In this document: piece after piece, positions 17,753 through 26,461 of the stretch
How the letters are laid out: every line of letters starts with the position of its first letter
How positions within the stretch are numbered: the first letter of the stretch is position 1
From: Alphaproteobacteria bacterium
GTDB lineage: Bacteria; Pseudomonadota; Alphaproteobacteria; UBA7879
Direction of reading: 5' to 3'
Assembly: GCA_002869105.1 (NCBI GenBank)
Contig: PKTP01000005.1
Span: forward strand, 1-64,000
DNA: 64,000 nucleotides
Notes under the pieces: generated by a model
Seen by the model: only the letters and a program-made list of their open reading frames with translations
Database searches by the model: none
Told to the model about the DNA's origin: nothing
Made by a program: the position numbers and the translations under genes

Positions 17753-18274
17753 CTATGATTGAACTGCTTGTCTATTAAGTCGACTCAAACCAGCTGAAAC
17801 TTTACCTTTAGCCTGTTGATCTTGATCCACGGCATTCGATTCAATTTCGATGCCATTGGTCACAACCTCGAGCGTATAAATAATGCCATTTCCTGACTTT
17901 GAGGATGAGTTTGCATCATAATAGAGCGACCAATTGATGGCATATGTTGCGCCATTGAGCTTCCCGAGAGTATATTTTATCTCTTCAACATTATTGTGAC
18001 CATCTGACTGAACCTTGATAATTTCAATAGTTCCAAGATTCGTTCCCAACCCCAATGCATTTAAAGACGTGACAGTGTCTTTTCCCAACTGGCCTTGCCA
18101 ATACATGGGGCCGAAGTCTGGCTTCTTACCCTGCATCCTGTTACCGGTCCGGTTTGGAAGGGGGTTATTCGTAACACTCAAAGATCCAACATCATGGGCT
18201 GCAACGGCCTTGATATAGTCTTTTACTTTGGCACTCCCTTGAACGATGGAGTTTTTAATAAAGTATGTTGACAT
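17753..18274 (-). CDS. Probable Hcp-like T6SS tube protein (first copy)
   Basis: A 173-residue protein placed directly after tssC, the usual position of hcp. Its length suits Hcp, and the strand-rich central part (GTIEIIKVQSDGHNNVEEI, YAINWSLYYDANSS, IIYTLEVVTNGIEIES) would fit a beta-barrel, but I cannot match diagnostic residues confidently. A strong SD (AAGGAG) precedes the ATG, in keeping with an abundant structural protein. It may be the main tube subunit, or a tube-fused or tube-carried cargo. There are 55 bases before the second Hcp-like gene and 24 after tssC. Confidence 0.5.
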   Translation of the reverse strand: MSTYFIKNSIVQGSAKVKDYIKAVAAHDVGSLSVTNNPLPNRTGNRMQGKKPDFGPMYWQGQLGKDTVTSLNALGLGTNLGTIEIIKVQSDGHNNVEEIKYTLGKLNGATYAINWSLYYDANSSSKSGNGIIYTLEVVTNGIEIESNAVDQDQQAKGKVSAGLSRLNRQAVQS

Positions 18275-18298
18275 AACTTACGCTCCTTTTCTCCAAGA

Positions 18299-19790
18299 TT
18301 AACTTGGCGCCTTAGGCAATGTTGCAACCAACCGAATTGAAGCAGTTAAGTCTTCAAGTTGGAAGTGAGGTCTTAAGAAGACAGTGGCCTTATAATTCCC
18401 TGGATCTCCCTCAATATCAAATACATCGATCCGTGCTTCACTAAGTGGGAATCGTGCCTTAACTTCCTGCGGGGCGTTTTCGTTCAGGAGAACATAATTG
18501 GCAACCCAAGTTTGCAGATAATTCTTCAAATCATCTTTGGTCAAGAATGAACCAATCTTGTCACGAACAATCGCCTTAATGTAGTGCGCGAAACGAGACG
18601 CAGCTAAAATGTATGAGATTCTAGCAGAGATGTTCGCATTCGCATTCGCCTCAGCTTTGTTGTAAACCTTAGGCTTTTGTGTTGTTTGTGCGCCAAAGAA
18701 CGCTGCTTTATCCGTTCCTTTACAGTGGATAAGGGGCAAGAACCCAAGATCACTTAATTCCTTCTCACGACGATCCGTAATTGAAATCTCTGTTGGACAT
18801 TTCAAGGCCAAATCTCCATCCGTTGTATGGAAGGTGTAAACCGGTAGATCTTCAACAAGACCCCCGCCTTCAACACCACGAATAGCAGCCGTCCAACCGT
18901 AGTCAAAAAAGGCTGTTGTGATTTTGGTTCCAAGCATGTAGCAAGAGTTAGCCCAAGTGAACGTGTTTTCAGTCAAGCCATCAACGGTTTCAGTATAGTT
19001 CAATCCTTCAACCGGATTGGTGTCTGGCCCGTATGGCTCACGAATCAACACGCGTGGCAGTGTCATTACAACATATCTTGAGTCCTCAGATTCCCGGAAA
19101 GAGTTCCATTTAATCTTATCCAAAGAATCGAAAATTTTGGCTAAATCACGGGGCTTACCAAGTTCCTGGTATGATCCAAGGTTAAACATGCTTGGCGCAG
19201 CAGCCGTAATAACCGGTGCAAAGGCAGCCGCAGCAACCCCTGACAGGTCTTTAACAATTTCCATATCAGCAGGCGTTGACGTGAATTCATAGTCAGCAAG
19301 CAAGCATGAGTATGGACTCCCCCCAAATGTACCGTATTCTTGCTCATAAACTTTTTTAAACAAGTTACTTTGGTCAAACTCAACGGCTTTCTCAAGATCT
19401 TTAGCAAGCTCTTCTTTACTAAGGTTCAAGACACGAATCTTCAGTTGCGTCGATGTTTCTGTGTTCATCACAAAATAGTTCAACCCACGCCAAGAGCCTT
19501 CAAGGGCACGGAATTTATCGTGGTGCAAAATTTCATCCAGCTGCGTTGAGAGCATCTGGTCAATTTCACTAATCTTTTGATTGATGAATGCAACCGCATC
19601 AGAAGGAACAGCATCAGATTTGTCCTGAGCCAGAACTTCTTTTACATAGGTTCCAACAAGATTATTTGCATAATCTTGATCAGAAGGATTCCGAACTAAA
19701 CCCCCCATCTGTCATGATGGCGTTTAAGATATCTTTATTTTGTGTGGCTGTCGCCTTATCGTCTGCCATGAGTATCTCCCCTAACCTCTA
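18299..19790 (-). CDS. tssC: T6SS sheath large subunit TssC, frameshift near the N-terminus
   Basis: The 469-residue frame from 19708 covers nearly all of TssC (VipB), the large contractile-sheath subunit: [20 protein letters not shown], the [16 protein letters not shown] region, and a C-terminal handshake strand region. It has no SD of its own. An ATG at 19790 with AGGGGAG upstream opens a different frame encoding [19 protein letters not shown], the expected helical TssC leader, and runs into G6 (19701-19706). A +1 change there joins D-G-G-L-V-R-N-P, matching the usual 'xGxLxRdPsQ' sequence. So the true gene probably starts at 19790 and carries one extra G in this sequence, or is frameshifted. 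Confidence 0.88.
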
Positions 19791-19801
19791 AAACTTATTG
19801 A

Positions 19802-20348
19802 TTATTTTTTGCTTTTCGGCTGCGCATCTTCACCAGCCGGGGCTTGATCCAATTTTAGTGCCGTTTTGATTTTGTTTTGATCTGCAGGCGTTTCTAGAAC
19901 CTTGGTCAGCAATTCATCCAACTCATCATTGCCATCGAGGCGCGTCAACAAGTCACGAAGCATAGTTCTTGTTCTGTATAGATCAGCCATTTGTGGCACT
20001 TGCTTTAGAACCTGCACAGGATCGAAATCATCAATGTTATTAAACTTAAGCTCAAGGTTCATCATGTCACCGTCCTTGCCCACTCAAGTGATTTTCAACT
20101 TGAAAAGTCACCCGCGGGTTCATTTTAGACATGATTGTGTTGAAATTATCGCGATCAATTTCAGCGAATTTTCTCTCTTTAACAGGTGCTATCTTAACAG
20201 ATGGATCACGATCACCAGAAAGATCAGCCATAACGCCTACCACAAATGGCAGTTCTTTCATTTCTATAGCATCCCCAATTTCAACATCATATGTAATCCG
20301 TACTCTTGGTGGCCTTACTTTACTGAGCAGGTATTGAGTCTCAACCAT
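19802..20348 (-). CDS. tssB: T6SS sheath small subunit TssB, split in two frames
   Basis: The first frame (20348-20067, 93 residues) is the TssB/VipA N-terminal half: PPRVRITYDVEIGDAIEMKE, LPFVVGVMADLSG, FAEIDRDNFNTIMSKMNPRV. It stops at TGA (20069-20067). The second half (MMNLELKFNNIDDFDPVQVL ...LRDLLTRLDGNDEL) follows in the +1 frame. Only one base separates TGA from an ATG (20065) that has AAGGA 7 bases upstream, so the C-terminal half could be made as a separate chain by reinitiation. A simple indel is the other reading. TssB pairs with TssC in the sheath and its first strands are swapped into neighbouring subunits, so a break here matters. GGGAG precedes the first ATG. Confidence 0.85.
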
Positions 20349-20470
20349 TTAAATCTCCCTGTTATTTGAACTTAACTTATTTTAGAGTGGCACTTTTTTG
20401 AACCCTTGTCAAAAGTTTTTCCTCTGCTTTATGAAACGTCAAAAAGAGGCATGTGTTTCAAGCATAAAGC

Positions 20471-20500
20471 TTGACATCAGAGCGTCTAAAGCGCTAGAAC
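20471..20500 (+). promoter_or_regulatory. Promoter of the tRNA-Met gene
   Basis: Perfect -35 TTGACA (20471-20476), 18-base spacer and -10-like TAGAAC (20495-20500), 16 bases before the tRNA. It lies divergent to the start of the T6SS operon. Confidence 0.6.
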
Positions 20501-20516
20501 AAAAAACGCTTTCCTT

Positions 20517-20593
20517 GGCGGAGTAGCTCAGTTGGTTAGAGCAGCGGAATCATAATCCGCGTGTCGGGGGTTCGAGTCCCTCCTCCGCTACCA
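20517..20593 (+). tRNA. tRNA-Met (CAT), elongator type
   Basis: A 77-base cloverleaf with encoded CCA. The acceptor GGCGGAG pairs with CTCCGCT, the D-arm is AGCTCAGTTGGTTAGAGC, the anticodon loop ATCATAA gives CAT, and the T-arm is GGGGGTTCGAGTCCC. Standard 1:72 pairing makes it an elongator; a CAU-reading tRNA-Ile2 is less likely but cannot be excluded without identity-element analysis. Confidence 0.93.
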
Positions 20594-20661
20594 CTTTCCC
20601 CCCTTCCTGAAACCCACAAACCTCATTCTGAGTCAATTAAACAAAATGTTACTGTATTTTC

Positions 20662-20690
20662 TTGTCAAACCCCGATCCTATAAGTATAGT
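20662..20690 (+). promoter_or_regulatory. Promoter of the tRNA-Pro gene
   Basis: TTGTCA (20662-20667), an exact 17-base spacer and TATAGT (20685-20690), ending 15 bases before the tRNA. Confidence 0.7.
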
Positions 20691-20705
20691 TCAGCATAAT
20701 TGTGT

Positions 20706-20782
20706 CGGAGTGTAGCGCAGCCTGGTAGCGCACCACGCTGGGGGTGTGGGGGTCGTGGGTTCAAATCCCGCCACTCCGACCA
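20706..20782 (+). tRNA. tRNA-Pro (GGG)
   Basis: CGGAGTG pairs with CACTCCG, with encoded CCA. The anticodon loop TGGGGGT between CACGC and GTGGG-type stem strands gives anticodon GGG. The T-loop is GTTCAAATC. It is followed after 23 bases by cmk, which may be co-transcribed. Confidence 0.93.
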
Positions 20783-20805
20783 TTAAAACAACTGGTAGAT
20801 AATAT

Positions 20806-21444
20806 ATGTTGATTGCCATTGATGGTCCTGCCGCTTCCGGCAAAGGAACGCTCGCCAAAAACTTAGCCCACCACTACTCTCTCTTTCATTTAGACTCCGG
20901 CGCTGTCTTTCGATGTATCGCAAAATACATTGTTGATCACCCTGATCGAGTTCTTGATGATCCAAAAGAGAGATCAACCCTCAAAGAAAATATCACTGCC
21001 TCCTCTTTATCTAATCCAGATCTCCGCACGGAAGCCATTGCCCAAAAAGCATCTGAAATTTCACAAATTCCACATATCAGGACTTTATTCGAAGACCTAT
21101 GCCACCAACTCATTGAAGAAAATAAAACTCAACATGGAAGCGTGATTGATGGCAGAGATGCTGGAACTGTTCTTTTTCCAAACGCAGATATCAAATTCTA
21201 TCTGATTGTTGATCCTGAAGAGCGCGCCCGTCGCCGCTACCTTGAGCTACAGATGACAGATCAGATCATTACCTATGAAGATATTTATCACTCTATCATC
21301 ACCAGAGACCTACGGGATATGAAAAGACAAGAAAGTCCTTTAAAACCAGCAACCGATGCTCATATTTTAGATCTCACCTCCGAAACGCCAGAAGACGTTT
21401 TTAATATGGCGGTTTCCCTTATTAATGCAAAAAATCTAGACTGA
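20806..21444 (+). CDS. cmk: Cytidylate kinase
   Basis: A 212-residue cytosolic nucleoside monophosphate kinase that phosphorylates CMP and dCMP. The P-loop IDGPAASGKGTLAKNLA is at residues 5-21, followed by HLDSGAVFR (the Cmk 'DTGamyR' equivalent), VIDGRDAGTVLFPNADIKFY, and the lid ERARRRYLELQ. Its stop shares bases with the start of tsaB (TGATG), so the two are translationally coupled. The gene is complete. Confidence 0.96.
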   Translation: MLIAIDGPAASGKGTLAKNLAHHYSLFHLDSGAVFRCIAKYIVDHPDRVLDDPKERSTLKENITASSLSNPDLRTEAIAQKASEISQIPHIRTLFEDLCHQLIEENKTQHGSVIDGRDAGTVLFPNADIKFYLIVDPEERARRRYLELQMTDQIITYEDIYHSIITRDLRDMKRQESPLKPATDAHILDLTSETPEDVFNMAVSLINAKNLD

Positions 21445-22082
21445 TGCCGACAATCGTTGCCATAGATAATAGCTGCCAAAATATACTCAGCATGGCTCTG
21501 TTTAAAGATCGTGCTTGCATAACACATTTTGATATTCAAACTTCCTTTCAAAACTCAAGTACAGCACAAACAGTTAGCCGCTTTGAAGACCTTCTTAAAC
21601 AATCTGATTGCTCTCTCAATACCATTGATGCCTATATTGTGAACCGTGGACCAGGATCATTCACAGGCCTTAGAAGTAGTATGGCATTTGTCCAAGGCCT
21701 TTCCCTTTCATCCGGCGCACCACTCTATGGAGTGACCAGTTTTGAAGCGCTACATTCATCCCTTGAAAAGAACAAGGTTCCGTTATCAAAATCGGCTTTT
21801 TTACTCGATACCAAGTGTCACAGTTTTTATGCCGGACATATCATCGATGGAAAGTGGTCCCACTCAATCATTAATAACGAAGATGTAAATGCTTTTATAA
21901 AAAATAAAAATATTAAAAAAATCATCAGTGACAGGGATCAACCAGAAACAATAATGCCAGAAGCCTGTGAATGGCACATTCTAAGACCAAACGCTAGACT
22001 GCTCGCAGAATTTTGGCTTCAACATTCAAATCAAAAAGATCTCATTAATCTTGATATTCTCTATCTTAAAAGCCCTGTTTAG
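21444..22082 (+). CDS. tsaB: tRNA threonylcarbamoyladenosine factor TsaB
   Basis: A 212-residue ASKHA-fold protein needed, with TsaD and TsaE, to put threonylcarbamoyl on A37 of ANN-decoding tRNAs. The opening IVAIDNSCQNILSMAL and the hallmark NRGPGSFTGLRSSMAFVQGL (about residues 68-87) are diagnostic. TsaB is usually a little longer; the C-terminal part here is short and divergent. Its partner tsaD is also in this window (58444). It starts inside the cmk stop and ends convergently against pgsA with a 4-base overlap. Confidence 0.92.
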   Translation: MPTIVAIDNSCQNILSMALFKDRACITHFDIQTSFQNSSTAQTVSRFEDLLKQSDCSLNTIDAYIVNRGPGSFTGLRSSMAFVQGLSLSSGAPLYGVTSFEALHSSLEKNKVPLSKSAFLLDTKCHSFYAGHIIDGKWSHSIINNEDVNAFIKNKNIKKIISDRDQPETIMPEACEWHILRPNARLLAEFWLQHSNQKDLINLDILYLKSPV

Positions 22083-22618
22083 GTAAGCCTTTCTTTTACA
22101 AGCGTTTGCCGAAGGACAATCAAGTACCACACCCCGGAAATTAAAGTTGTAAAGGCTAATATCCAAATAGCACTCTCAATATAAACTTCTGAAAAACCCT
22201 CATACATACGACCAAACAAAAGGATGATCACGGTCAAAACTTGCCAAGATGTATTGAATTTACTCACTCTAAGCGGGCGGATTTCGACATCATTTTTACG
22301 TATCTTTAAATATAAAAACCCCGCTAAAATTGACGCATCACGAAGTAGCACCATGATAAACAGCCATAATGGCATCCACGCCATCCAGCTAAGCGTTGCC
22401 ATAACACTAATCATCAAAATTTTATCCGCAACGGGATCAAGTATTTTGCCAACCTGTGTTTCTTGATTAAAGAAACGCGCAGCATATCCATCTAAAAAAT
22501 CACTTATGCCAGCAATCGCAAAAAGCCAAAAAGCTGTTTGGGTATAGTGATGTAAAAGAAAACCGATAATAAATGGTGTTAGAATCACTCGGAGCATCGT
22601 CAGTATGTTTGCAATCAT
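22079..22618 (-). CDS. pgsA: CDP-alcohol phosphatidyltransferase, probably PgsA
   Basis: About 179 residues with several membrane segments. The CDP-alcohol phosphotransferase signature is present as SDFLDGYAARFFNQETQVGKILDPVADK (split here: D-G-x2-A-R-x8-G-x3-D-x3-D). The size and opening NILTMLRVILTPFIIG fit phosphatidylglycerophosphate synthase, the committed step to phosphatidylglycerol and cardiolipin at the inner membrane. The ATG at 22618 with AGGAGG six bases upstream is clearly better than the upstream ATGs. It follows the DUF2066 gene with a 10-base gap in one operon. Cardiolipin or other CDP-alcohol specificity is less likely. Confidence 0.88.
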   Translation of the reverse strand: MIANILTMLRVILTPFIIGFLLHHYTQTAFWLFAIAGISDFLDGYAARFFNQETQVGKILDPVADKILMISVMATLSWMAWMPLWLFIMVLLRDASILAGFLYLKIRKNDVEIRPLRVSKFNTSWQVLTVIILLFGRMYEGFSEVYIESAIWILAFTTLISGVWYLIVLRQTLVKERLT

Positions 22619-22628
22619 GACACCCCTC

Positions 22629-23771
22629 CTAAATCTCATTCCCTTCAAAGGCAGGTAGAGACTGATTCAAAGCTTTAAATAAAATATTTTTAGCTGCCAA
22701 TTCGCGCTCAAGATCCTGCCTGTCACCTCGGTAAATCAAAGCCACAACCATATTTTTCTCATCAAACTCTTTTAACTGAATTTGATCCATCCTTGGCATT
22801 TTTTCCAAAACATCGGTTTGCACTGTCATAGATTTCAGTCCATCAATTTTTATTTCATATAAAAAATTCCCGGGCGCTGTCACCTTAACTAAATGGTTGT
22901 CAAACCAGTTGCCAATCAACATTGGGAAAATCTTACCAAGATGCTGCTTAATAACATCAATGGTTAACGGATCTGGGGCCCGCAGCTGATAAACCAAACT
23001 TTCGAAGTCCATCAATCCAAAGGGTTTGATGACAATTCTATTAAGTATTAATTCTTCCTGTTCAGCTGTGTTTTTTTGATCTTTAAAATCACCCTCTTCA
23101 TTGTGTGGGTGAGAATGCCGCCCAAGCGTCTTACTCACATCAAAAATGATAATAAGCGTTGATGACAGACCATATCGGTTATTCAAATTTCCAAACAATG
23201 ACTGGGCTGTTTGCGCCTGATCATCAAAAAGATGATCATCATTCAAATCCCCCAAGGGCAAAAGAAAGTCCAAAAGTGGGTATCTAACTTCTATTTCACG
23301 CAGAATATCCAGAGCTGGCCAATAAAACTTCAACTGATTTTCATGTCGAATCAAAGGTAATACGATAAAGCGAGGGATCATCGCATCCAAATATGAAAGT
23401 TGATTCATATGAAAGAAAGAATAGAGGCGCTTTGAGTCAAATTGATAGGAAATATCGGCTCTGTATCGCGTAGACGAAACGCGCTCTTGCGCAAGATGGT
23501 ATGTCACCAAGAACTTTTCAGGATCAACAGCGATCTGCTTTGTCTTTTCAAGCTCGCTATTGGGCAAAAGCCTGCTGAGAAGGGTATCAAAAGCTCTCTT
23601 CTTTCCAAGAGTGATTCCTTGCTCTTTGGCTTGTTGTGCTGAGACCCCCTGAGAATCTACAGAGATTTGCATTTGATAATCCGCCGACACAGAAAGCGCC
23701 AGCAAGAGTAAGGCGCAACTAAAAAAAGCAGCCTTAGCTTTTTTTGAAAGTCTAATCACTGCTTTTTTCAT
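22629..23771 (-). CDS. DUF2066 domain-containing exported protein
   Basis: A 380-residue protein with an N-terminal signal peptide (KKAKAAFFSCALLLLALSVSA) followed by YQMQISVDSQGVSAQQAKEQ, the usual start of DUF2066. GKKRAFDTLLSRLLP and the YRADISYQFDSKRLYSFF region are also characteristic. The function is unknown; in alphaproteobacteria it is commonly linked to pgsA. I placed the start at 23771 because GAGGT precedes that ATG and the signal peptide begins there; a longer frame runs into ndk. A polar acidic insert lies in the C-terminal half (GRHSHPHNEEGDFKDQKN). Confidence 0.8.
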   Translation of the reverse strand: MKKAVIRLSKKAKAAFFSCALLLLALSVSADYQMQISVDSQGVSAQQAKEQGITLGKKRAFDTLLSRLLPNSELEKTKQIAVDPEKFLVTYHLAQERVSSTRYRADISYQFDSKRLYSFFHMNQLSYLDAMIPRFIVLPLIRHENQLKFYWPALDILREIEVRYPLLDFLLPLGDLNDDHLFDDQAQTAQSLFGNLNNRYGLSSTLIIIFDVSKTLGRHSHPHNEEGDFKDQKNTAEQEELILNRIVIKPFGLMDFESLVYQLRAPDPLTIDVIKQHLGKIFPMLIGNWFDNHLVKVTAPGNFLYEIKIDGLKSMTVQTDVLEKMPRMDQIQLKEFDEKNMVVALIYRGDRQDLERELAAKNILFKALNQSLPAFEGNEI

Positions 23772-23793
23772 GCGGACCTCACAAATAAATGTG

Positions 23794-24210
23794 TTAGCTG
23801 ATAATTTCAATTTCACTAAAGAAATAACTAATTTCACGGCGCGCCGACTCTGAAGAATCAGAACCATGAACGGCATTGGCATCAATGGACTCAGCAAAAT
23901 CACGGCGGATTGTGCCCTCTTCTGCTTCAGCTGGATTGGTCGCACCCATTAATGTCCGGTTTTTTAAAATGGCATCTTTACCTTCCAAAACTTGAACAAC
24001 CACGGGACCTGATGTCATAAAGCGACATAAATCTCCAAAAAAGGGACGTTCTTTATACTCTGCATAGAACCCTTCAGCTTCAGATTGGCTCAACTGAATC
24101 CGTTTTTGCGCAATGATTCTTAAACCATTTTCTTCAAAGCGACTGTTAATTTTTCCAGTCACATTGCGTGCAACGGCATCTGGTTTTAAAATTGATAATG
24201 TTCTTTCCAT
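23794..24210 (-). CDS. ndk: Nucleoside diphosphate kinase
   Basis: A 138-residue cytosolic enzyme that equilibrates NTP pools by a phosphohistidine intermediate. It begins [16 protein letters not shown], has [15 protein letters not shown], and the active-site [16 protein letters not shown] with the catalytic His near residue 116. The ATG at 24210 has GGAG about 7 bases upstream; an upstream ATG four codons earlier is less likely. It sits between holC and the DUF2066 gene on the same strand. Confidence 0.97.
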   Translation of the reverse strand: MERTLSILKPDAVARNVTGKINSRFEENGLRIIAQKRIQLSQSEAEGFYAEYKERPFFGDLCRFMTSGPVVVQVLEGKDAILKNRTLMGATNPAEAEEGTIRRDFAESIDANAVHGSDSSESARREISYFFSEIEIIS

Positions 24211-24295
24211 AAAAATCTCCATAAATTTAGTTCGTTATTTAACACAAACTGGTTGTATTTTGTGCAAAAAACACCCTTAGAACCCAAAAACAACC

Positions 24296-24778
24296 CTAAC
24301 TTGCCTTTCTTTCAAAGGTCTTTTCCCACTTTCCTTCAAGACTCTGCGTCCAATAAACACACGGTGTCTTGTTTTTGCTGAACGCCTGCCATCGATCTCG
24401 TGCTTGCTGAACGTCTGTTTCAAGCGTGCCATCAAACATATCTACAACGCGTTTGATTTTTTCAGAAATCTCTTCAACAGGATACGGGCTCAGAGCCACC
24501 AGCACATCAAAGTCATCACTCTTTGACAGATCATTGCTCAACCAAACGGGGGAAAAAGATAGCTTTTCTGGCGAATCACTGCCCAACACACCATGCGGGA
24601 TAAATGATAGCGGCGTATAGGTCCAAAGCACGCGGTCCAGCTCTTGCAAAAATCCCCTATCTTGATGAAAGATAAAAGTCCGCAGACCCAAACCATAAAT
24701 CTTATCAACCAAAGCTGGCAGTGAATCCAGGACACCTGTCTTTTGAAGATGGTAAAATGCTGCTTGCTCCAAGGACAT
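24296..24778 (-). CDS. holC: DNA polymerase III chi subunit HolC
   Basis: A 160-residue protein with the chi features AFYHLQKTG near the start, RTFIFHQD, and LDRVLWTYTPLSFIPHG (about residues 47-63). HolC links the clamp loader to SSB. It directly follows pepA (8-base gap), the normal alphaproteobacterial arrangement. The gene is intact and of usual size. Confidence 0.9.
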   Translation of the reverse strand: MSLEQAAFYHLQKTGVLDSLPALVDKIYGLGLRTFIFHQDRGFLQELDRVLWTYTPLSFIPHGVLGSDSPEKLSFSPVWLSNDLSKSDDFDVLVALSPYPVEEISEKIKRVVDMFDGTLETDVQQARDRWQAFSKNKTPCVYWTQSLEGKWEKTFERKAS

Positions 24779-24786
24779 GCCGTTTA

Positions 24787-26253
24787 TTAAACTTCGTAAT
24801 GGCGTTTAACAAATTCATTCAAAAGCTGAACACCAAAACCATAAGCCACATGACCACTTAATGGATGCGCTTTCTCACCCCACGCTGTTCCGGCGATATC
24901 TAAATGCACCCAGGGCTTGCCTTCTACGAAACGTTGCAAGAAGTGAGCAGCCGTCGAACTCGATGCTTGACGCGGACCACAATTGTTAACATCAGCAATC
25001 TTTGAATCAATGAGTCGATCATAAGCTTCACAAAGCGGCATCCGCCAAACTTTTTCATTCAAGTCCGTACCAACTTCATTCAACTGTTGCGCCAACGTAT
25101 CATCATTACTAAAGAGCCCCGCATATTCATGACCAAGGGCAATCACAATGGCGCCCGTTAAAGTGGCTAAATCAACCAAACATTTTGGATCATAGTTTTT
25201 AACGGCATAGTTGAGAACATCGGATAAGACAACTCGCCCTTCAGCGTCTGTATTGGTTACCTCAATAGTTTGACCTGAATAGGTCTTAATAATATCTCCA
25301 GGACGATAGGCATTACCATCTGGTGAGTTTTCAGCTAGACCAACCAATCCCACAACATTGACCGTTGCTTTTCGCAAGGCCAGAGTTTTCATCAACCCAG
25401 TCACAACAGCTGCACCGGTCATATCATATTTCATCTCATCCATTTTGGCAGGAGGCTTCAAAGAAATCCCGCCGGTGTCAAATGTCACCCCTTTACCAAC
25501 AAACGCCATCGGTTTTTCGGTGCTAGGTCCATTGTTCCATTCCATGATAGCAACCCGGGGTTTATGAGAGCTTCCTTGGCCCACCGCCAAAATAGCGTTC
25601 ATCCCCAAAGATTCTAATTTTTTGTCATCAAGGATTGTCACCTTAACACCTAGTTTTTTAAGCTCTTCGATACGCTCACAAAATGTTTCTGGGTATAAAA
25701 CATTGGGGGGCTCATGCATTAAATCACGCGTCAAGAACATGCCCTGAGCAATACTCTCTTTTTCCGCGAGGTTTTTTTGCACTGCTTCCTCATCACTCAC
25801 AATCAATGTCGTGCTTTCTAAGTCAAAAAAAGGTTCTTTTTGTACTGTTTTATATTTTCTAAAAGCGTAACTGCGCAGCTGCATACCAAATCCCAACTCT
25901 GCAGCAAAATCAGTTGATTGTTTAGAGTCTTCCATGCAAGGAGCAATGACTGAGGTATCAGAACATTTATATTTAAGCAGCGCCACATAGAGTTGCGCGC
26001 CTACTTCACGGATATGATGGCTTTTAAGTTCCTCAGCCTTGCCCAATCCATAAAAAACCATAAAACGATCTGTGAGCGTGACCCCCTGAAAAGTTGAACG
26101 TTTACCCGTGAATTCAAGCATCTTAAGAAGAGCTTTTGTTTGTTCTAAATTAATATCTAATTTTTCGATGTTAAAGTCCTGATCCTCAAAGACAGGAACA
26201 CAGGTGATTTCTGTTTTAAGTGCGTTATGTGTCGTTAAATTCAGTCTGATCAT
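24787..26253 (-). CDS. pepA: Leucyl aminopeptidase PepA (M17)
   Basis: About 488 residues. The catalytic domain carries VGKGVTFDTGGISLKPP, with metal-binding Lys and Asp, and the M17 signature NTDAEGRVVLSD. A hexameric di-metal aminopeptidase that removes N-terminal residues in the cytosol and, in some bacteria, binds DNA as a regulator. The start at the ATG 26253 is favoured because GGGAG lies just upstream, overlapping a weaker first ATG (26265). It heads the pepA-holC-ndk run. About 200 very AT-rich bases separate it from the divergent secreted-protein gene and should hold both promoters. Confidence 0.96.
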   Translation of the reverse strand: MIRLNLTTHNALKTEITCVPVFEDQDFNIEKLDINLEQTKALLKMLEFTGKRSTFQGVTLTDRFMVFYGLGKAEELKSHHIREVGAQLYVALLKYKCSDTSVIAPCMEDSKQSTDFAAELGFGMQLRSYAFRKYKTVQKEPFFDLESTTLIVSDEEAVQKNLAEKESIAQGMFLTRDLMHEPPNVLYPETFCERIEELKKLGVKVTILDDKKLESLGMNAILAVGQGSSHKPRVAIMEWNNGPSTEKPMAFVGKGVTFDTGGISLKPPAKMDEMKYDMTGAAVVTGLMKTLALRKATVNVVGLVGLAENSPDGNAYRPGDIIKTYSGQTIEVTNTDAEGRVVLSDVLNYAVKNYDPKCLVDLATLTGAIVIALGHEYAGLFSNDDTLAQQLNEVGTDLNEKVWRMPLCEAYDRLIDSKIADVNNCGPRQASSSTAAHFLQRFVEGKPWVHLDIAGTAWGEKAHPLSGHVAYGFGVQLLNEFVKRHYEV

Positions 26254-26461
26254 AGGATCTCCCATTTTTTTTAAGGAATAAAATGCTTATTTGCATATTC
26301 TTGTGCGTCTACACTATAAAAAACTTATTAAATTCAATCAATAAACAAATCAAAGCACCATTGGTTAATGAATGATTAAAAAAATTTAAAATTTATATAA
26401 AAACATACTTGAAATTATTATTTAAATAGATATCTATAATTTAAATTTTTTTGGAATAATT

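Noticed and set aside
20060-20090. prfB-like programmed +1 frameshift in tssB (CGG TGA C with AAGGA upstream)
   Set aside because: The stop context resembles prfB, but a tRNA on CGG would re-pair poorly with GGT in the +1 frame and the SD spacing differs. Reinitiation at the following ATG, or an indel, is simpler.
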